The notes below the pieces were generated by a model. It was given only the letters and a program-made list of their open reading frames with translations, had not been told where the DNA came from and made no database searches. This document shows positions 60,167 to 64,000 of a stretch of 64,000 nt of DNA, piece by piece; position 1 is the first letter of the stretch; each line of letters opens with the position of its first letter. The position numbers and the translations under genes were made by a program. The stretch comes from Deltaproteobacteria bacterium (GTDB lineage: Bacteria; Myxococcota_A; UBA9160; SMWR01): the NCBI GenBank assembly GCA_019310965.1, contig JAFDDG010000017.1, positions 1-64,000 on the forward strand, read 5' to 3'.

Positions 60167-61620
60167 GCCCTGGCCTCCAGACCGTCGACCTCCCCCCGCT
60201 TTCGCTCGAATCGTTCGCGCCGCTGGTCGGCGCAACGGCGCTGCAGGAATTGCACGGGCGGGCCGAGGCGGTGCGCAGGCTGCTGCGCGGCCGGGTGTGC
60301 TGGAACATCAACTCGACCGCTGTCGGCGGCGGCGTGGTCGAAATGCTGCAGCCACTGCTGCGTTACACCCGCGGCGCGGGCATCGACACGCGCTGGGCCG
60401 TGATCCAGGGCAGCCCCGAGTTCTTCCGCATCACCAAGCGTCTGCACCACGCGCTGCACGGCTCGAAGGGGGACGGCTCCGAGCTCGACGCTGCGGCACG
60501 ACGCAGCTACGAGGGCACGCTCGAGGCCAACGCGCGCGAGCTGTGCCGAGTCGTGCAGCCACGGGACATCGTCATCCTGCACGATCCGCAGACGGCGGGC
60601 CTGGCCGCGGCCCTGCTGCAAATCGGGGCACGGGTGATCTGGCGCTGCCACATCGGCTGCGACGACCGCAACGACGAGACCGAACGCGGTTGGCGCTTTC
60701 TCGCACCCTTCCTCGCAAACGTCGACTGCTGCGTCTTCTCGCGCGCGGCCTATGTGCCGTCTTCACTCGCGACATGGCCGCATCGCGTGATTCAGCCCAG
60801 CATCGACCCCTTCTCGGCCAAGAACCGCGAGCTGGAGGAGGCGGTGATTCACACGCTGCTGGTGCAGAGTGGGATCGTCGAGGGTCCACCGCCGGATCCG
60901 GCCCGCGCCGACTTCCTGCGTGCGGACGGCAGCGCGGGTCGGCTGGAACATCAGGCGGACGTCGTACGCATGGGACGAGCACCCGCCTGGGACACGCCGC
61001 TCGTCGTGCAGGTCTCCCGCTGGGATCCGCTCAAGGATCCCAGCGGCGTGATGCGCGGCTTCGCGCAGCTCGTCAACGGGCACGCGCCATCGAACGCGGA
61101 GCTGGTGCTGGCAGGGCCCAACGTCAGCGCGGTGCGCGACGATCCAGAAGGCGCCGAAACCTGGGAGAGCACCATCCGGGCCTGGCGTGCGCTGCCGCAC
61201 ACCGTGCGCAACCGCATCCATCTCGTCTGCTTGCCAATGGCCGACATCGAAGAGAACGCAATTCTCGTGAACGCGCTTCAGCGGCACGCCCGCGTGGTCG
61301 TGCAGAAGAGTCTGCGCGAAGGCTTCGGGCTCACCGTTTCCGAGGCCATGTGGAAGGCGCGGCCGGTGCTGGCCAGCCGCGTCGGCGGCATCCAGGACCA
61401 GATCGAAGACGGGAAGAACGGGGTGTTGCTGCGCGACCCGAAAGACCCGGACGAATTCGCCGGGCGCCTGCGCGTCCTGCTGGGCGACTCGGCCACCCGC
61501 ACGCGCCTGGGCGCAGCCGCTCGGGAACGCGTCGCCGAGCGTTTTCTCAGTATCCGACATCTGAACGAGTACTCTCGACTCGTCACCGAGATCGATGCGG
61601 TGGCGGAGCACGCACGATGA
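60163..61620 (+). CDS. Trehalose glycosyltransferring synthase-like (TreT-type) glycosyltransferase
   Basis: GT4-type glycosyltransferase of 485 aa close to TreT, which joins an NDP-glucose and glucose to trehalose. Supporting segments: VCWNINSTAVGGGVVEMLQ, LHDPQTAGLAAAL, WRCHIGCDDRNDET, VVQVSRWDPLKDPSGVM and the donor-site SLREGFGLTVSEAMWKARPV. Start ATG 60163 overlaps the upstream stop, and its own stop overlaps the start of the metallo-beta-lactamase gene (both ATGA). It would make a compatible solute useful under stress; synthase activity is inferred from the family, and related trehalose phosphorylases are an alternative. Confidence 0.86.
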   Translation: MSPGLQTVDLPPLSLESFAPLVGATALQELHGRAEAVRRLLRGRVCWNINSTAVGGGVVEMLQPLLRYTRGAGIDTRWAVIQGSPEFFRITKRLHHALHGSKGDGSELDAAARRSYEGTLEANARELCRVVQPRDIVILHDPQTAGLAAALLQIGARVIWRCHIGCDDRNDETERGWRFLAPFLANVDCCVFSRAAYVPSSLATWPHRVIQPSIDPFSAKNRELEEAVIHTLLVQSGIVEGPPPDPARADFLRADGSAGRLEHQADVVRMGRAPAWDTPLVVQVSRWDPLKDPSGVMRGFAQLVNGHAPSNAELVLAGPNVSAVRDDPEGAETWESTIRAWRALPHTVRNRIHLVCLPMADIEENAILVNALQRHARVVVQKSLREGFGLTVSEAMWKARPVLASRVGGIQDQIEDGKNGVLLRDPKDPDEFAGRLRVLLGDSATRTRLGAAARERVAERFLSIRHLNEYSRLVTEIDAVAEHAR

Positions 61621-63029
61621 CGCGACACGACGCGTCCAGCGGAACCATCCTGCGTTTCCTGGGCGGAGCCGGCACGGTCACCGGCAGCCGTTTCCTGGTC
61701 GACACCGGACGCGCGCGGGTACTCGTCGATTGCGGGCTCTACCAGGGCGCGAAGGCACTGCGCGAACGCAACTGGGCGCCCTTCGAGGAGGACCCGGCCT
61801 CCATCGACGCGGTGCTGCTGACCCACGCACACGTGGATCACTCGGGCTACCTGCCGCGACTCCACCAGCTCGGCTTTCACGGCCCGGTCTACACGTCTCG
61901 CAGCAGCGAGCAGCTGTGCAACGTGCTGTTGCGCGACAGCGCACGCCTGCAGGAGGAAGCCGCCCGCTACGCCAATCTCAAGGGCTTCTCGAAACACGAC
62001 CCCGCGCTGCCGCTCTACACGGAGGCCGATGCCGAGGCCGTGCTGAAGCGTTTCCGAGCGGTCGAATTCGGCGATCCGCTGGACGTCGCCGAGGGCGTGA
62101 ATGCGAGCTTCGCCCGGGCGGGTCACATCCTCGGCTCCGCGACGCTCTGCCTGGCCGTCGAGGCTGGCCCGCGCATCGGCTTCAGCGGAGATCTGGGGCG
62201 CGAGGCGCACCCCTTGTTGCTGCCGCCCGAGCCGCCGGCCGACGTCGATGTGATGCTGGTCGAATCGACCTACGGAAACCGCACGCATCGAGAAGATCAC
62301 GCCGTGAACAGGCTCGCGCTGGCAATCGGACGCACCGCGGCGCGCGGTGGCGTGACTGTAATCCCGGCCTTCGCCGTCGATCGCACGGAAATCGTGCTGC
62401 TCACCCTGGGGCGCTTGATGGACACCCAGCGCATCCCGCGACTACCGATCTACGTCGACAGCCCGATGGCGCTGGCGGCACTCGCCATCTACCGGCGCGA
62501 GATCCAGAGTGGCTCCCAGGAGATTCGCCCGGAGATGCGGGGCCAGGGCAATCCCTTCGACCCGGGCACGCTCGTCGAAACCCCCTCGGTGCAGGAGTCG
62601 CGCGAGATCAATGACATCACGGAACCGGCGATCATCATCTCGGCATCGGGCATGGCGACCGGCGGCCGGATTCTTCACCACCTCGCACGCCGGCTGCCGG
62701 ATCATCGCAACAGCGTCGTGCTGGTCGGCTACCAGGCCATCGGCACCCGCGGCCACCGGCTGCTCTCCGGCGAGAAGACGCTCAAGATGCTCGGACGCTA
62801 CATTCCGGTGCGCGCCGAGATCGTCGACATCTCGGAGTTCTCGGTGCACGCAGATCGCGACGAACTCGTCGCCTGGTTGCGCCGGGCGCCTTCACCGCCG
62901 GCGCTGAGCTTCGTCGTCCACGGCGAAGCGGACGCCGCCGCCGGTCTGCAACGTGCGATCTCCGACTCGCTCGGATGGTTCGCCGTGGTGCCGAAGCTCG
63001 GCGAGCGCGTCCGCGTCGGGCCGCGCTGA
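61617..63029 (+). CDS. Metallo-beta-lactamase/beta-CASP RNA-processing-type hydrolase
   Basis: Zinc hydrolase of 470 aa, bacterial YSH1/CPSF73-like. The MBL motif THAHVDHSGYLP gives His70, His72, Asp74, His75; RAGHILGSATL and GFSGDLGRE supply further ligands. The beta-CASP part includes VIPAFAVDRTEIVL, SPMALAALAIY and ISASGMATGGRILHHL, and RMMBL-like EFSVHADRDELVAWLR closes the site. Such proteins are typically RNases. It is translationally coupled to the TreT-like gene and, like it, occurs in stress-related clusters elsewhere. Confidence 0.92.
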   Translation: MTRHDASSGTILRFLGGAGTVTGSRFLVDTGRARVLVDCGLYQGAKALRERNWAPFEEDPASIDAVLLTHAHVDHSGYLPRLHQLGFHGPVYTSRSSEQLCNVLLRDSARLQEEAARYANLKGFSKHDPALPLYTEADAEAVLKRFRAVEFGDPLDVAEGVNASFARAGHILGSATLCLAVEAGPRIGFSGDLGREAHPLLLPPEPPADVDVMLVESTYGNRTHREDHAVNRLALAIGRTAARGGVTVIPAFAVDRTEIVLLTLGRLMDTQRIPRLPIYVDSPMALAALAIYRREIQSGSQEIRPEMRGQGNPFDPGTLVETPSVQESREINDITEPAIIISASGMATGGRILHHLARRLPDHRNSVVLVGYQAIGTRGHRLLSGEKTLKMLGRYIPVRAEIVDISEFSVHADRDELVAWLRRAPSPPALSFVVHGEADAAAGLQRAISDSLGWFAVVPKLGERVRVGPR

Positions 63030-63168
63030 GGGCAGCCGCGGCACCCATGGGTCGGACCGCTCCATCCCGAGGCATTGCGCCCGACGCGCGCGGACCGGCC
63101 ATCCCGAACGCAAACGGTTCCGAGACGAGGCACGTCGGATACATTTGAATTCTGCAGGAGGGCGCCCC

Positions 63169-63720
63169 ATGACATCCGCCGAGACTCCCGTCCACGTTTC
63201 ATTCCCGCGACGCATCGGCGGCGCATTGGGGCTCGCTCCCGAGGTCTTCCGCGACATCGAGCGCGATCCGCGAGCCCTGGTCCAGGCGGCCGCGGTGGTG
63301 GTCGCGGCCGGCGCGGCGCGGGGCATCGGTGCCTTCTCCGACGAGGGCAGGGCCGGCCTCGTTGGGAGCGCCGTGGTGGCGGTCGCCACCTGGCTCCTCG
63401 CGGGCACGCTGATCTGGCTCGTCGGAGTGAAGCGTTTTGCATGTCGCTCGGAGCTGCCCGAAGTGCTGCGCACTCTGGGCTTTGCCGCCGCCCCGCTGTT
63501 GCTGCTGGCGCTCGGCGCGCTGCCCCTCGGGCCCGCCCACCCGTGGCTGTGGGTGGGCGCACACGTCTGGGCGACGCTGGCACTCGCCGTCGCCACACGG
63601 GAGGCTCTCGACGTCGGCGTCCACCGAGCGCTCGCGGTCTGCGTGCTGGCGCTCGCCGTGGGCTTCGCCTTACTCGCACTGATGGGCGTGCTCGTCGCGA
63701 AGTGGGGCGCCTTTGATTGA
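63169..63720 (+). CDS. Yip1-like multi-pass membrane protein
   Basis: Inner-membrane protein of 183 aa. AGGAGGG precedes ATG 63169. Hydrophobic helices are at about 38-55, 65-87, 105-125, 128-146 and 150-178; FRDIERDPRALVQAAAVVV and LRTLGFAAAPLLLLALGALP match the Yip1 domain pattern. Function unknown; such proteins are often membrane organisers. The stop overlaps the presumed TTG start of the next gene. Confidence 0.78.
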   Translation: MTSAETPVHVSFPRRIGGALGLAPEVFRDIERDPRALVQAAAVVVAAGAARGIGAFSDEGRAGLVGSAVVAVATWLLAGTLIWLVGVKRFACRSELPEVLRTLGFAAAPLLLLALGALPLGPAHPWLWVGAHVWATLALAVATREALDVGVHRALAVCVLALAVGFALLALMGVLVAKWGAFD

Positions 63721-64000
63721 ACGCTGGCGACTGCCGTACAGGAGCACGCTCTCACTTCTCGGCGCCGCGTTCGCGCTCGAGTTCGCGATACTGGCCATTG
63801 CACCGGTCTCCCGGGGCGTCTGGCTGGCGGAGAACCTGCTGGTCTTCGCACTCGCAGCGGCCCTCCTCTCGAGCTATCGCAGGTTCCGCTTCTCGCGCGT
63901 CTCCTACACGCTGATGTTCGTATTCTTGGGCCTGCATCAAATCGGCGCGCACTACACCTACTCGCTGGTGCCCTACGACGCCTGGACGCGGAACGCGTTC
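63713..64000 (+). CDS. YjdF/DUF2238-like inner-membrane protein (3' end outside window)
   Basis: First 96 codons of a membrane protein running off the window. Hydrophobic segments start at about residues 12-33 (LSLLGAAFALEFAILAIAPV) and 42-56. The motif MFVFLGLHQIGAHYTYSLVP is the hallmark of DUF2238/YjdF proteins (His-x-x-Gly-x-His-Tyr-Thr-Tyr). The start appears to be TTG 63713, overlapping the upstream stop; there is no ATG or GTG in this frame before it. Function of the family is unknown. Confidence 0.85.
   Translation, partial: MIERWRLPYRSTLSLLGAAFALEFAILAIAPVSRGVWLAENLLVFALAAALLSSYRRFRFSRVSYTLMFVFLGLHQIGAHYTYSLVPYDAWTRNAF

Noticed and set aside
60297-61616. Fusion of an upstream frame with the MBL/beta-CASP gene.
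   Set aside because: The upstream part overlaps the TreT-like gene in another frame and is Arg/Ala-rich; ATG 61617 is the start with family homology.

Overview
The window is GC-rich throughout, with codon third positions almost all G or C. It is densely packed with genes and looks like a chromosome fragment of a Gram-negative bacterium. Lipobox lipoproteins, a LolA-like protein, an RND lipid exporter, an MltB-type lytic transglycosylase and sigma54 signalling all fit that. CoA ligases and transferases, a MaoC hydratase, SDRs, a WS/DGAT homologue, a luciferase-like oxidoreductase and DUF2330 together recall uncultured former Deltaproteobacteria (Myxococcota, Binatota and relatives). That placement is inference from gene content; no rRNA marker is present. 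I see no tRNA or rRNA gene, CRISPR array, transposase, phage gene or replication origin.

Layout. 1-8.4 kb: two MDR dehydrogenases, a GFA-type protein, an alpha/beta hydrolase that converges on a WS/DGAT-like acyltransferase, a GST, an MltB transglycosylase and a luciferase-like oxidoreductase. 8.6-14.6 kb: thrS, a ClC chloride channel, then a convergent phosphotriesterase-family hydrolase with a perfect inverted repeat between the two stops, and a small exported His-rich protein. 14.7-23.1 kb: a fused double CoA-transferase, MAPEG protein, SGNH hydrolase, TetR regulator, exported propeller-like protein, an SDR pair and a receiver-PP2C phosphatase. 23.2-29.7 kb: a minus-strand run reading GDPD, GT39-like membrane protein, LolA-like protein, RND exporter with a cyclic-nucleotide-binding tail, DUF456. 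30-34 kb: a decayed acyl-CoA synthetase remnant beside an intact CoA-transferase/acyl-CoA synthetase pair. 34-42.3 kb: a Cache-type cyclase, methyltransferase, DUF2330 protein, glycosyltransferase, sulfotransferase and a frameshifted arylsulfotransferase-like lipoprotein gene. 42.3-49 kb: MaoC hydratase, M48 lipoprotein protease, EAL protein, TesB thioesterase and small exported proteins. 49-52.8 kb: an archaeal-like valS and, divergently, a cassette of zinc-independent ribosomal proteins S14, L31 type B and L28.

52.8-63 kb is the most system-like part. A protoglobin histidine kinase and an NtrC-type regulator are followed by a CBS protein, a universal stress protein, two hemerythrin-type proteins (one with an SCP2-like front half), an exported CxxCH protein, a TreT-like trehalose synthase and a metallo-beta-lactamase/beta-CASP protein. 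I infer an oxygen- or redox-responsive survival module controlled by the heme kinase. The window closes with a Yip1-like membrane protein and the start of a YjdF/DUF2238 protein.

Other themes are acyl-CoA chemistry spread over several loci, and cyclic-nucleotide signalling (a class III cyclase, an EAL phosphodiesterase and an exporter with a cNMP-type domain). A small family of dispersed palindromic repeats sits at gene ends at 12.9, 21.8 and 52.8 kb.
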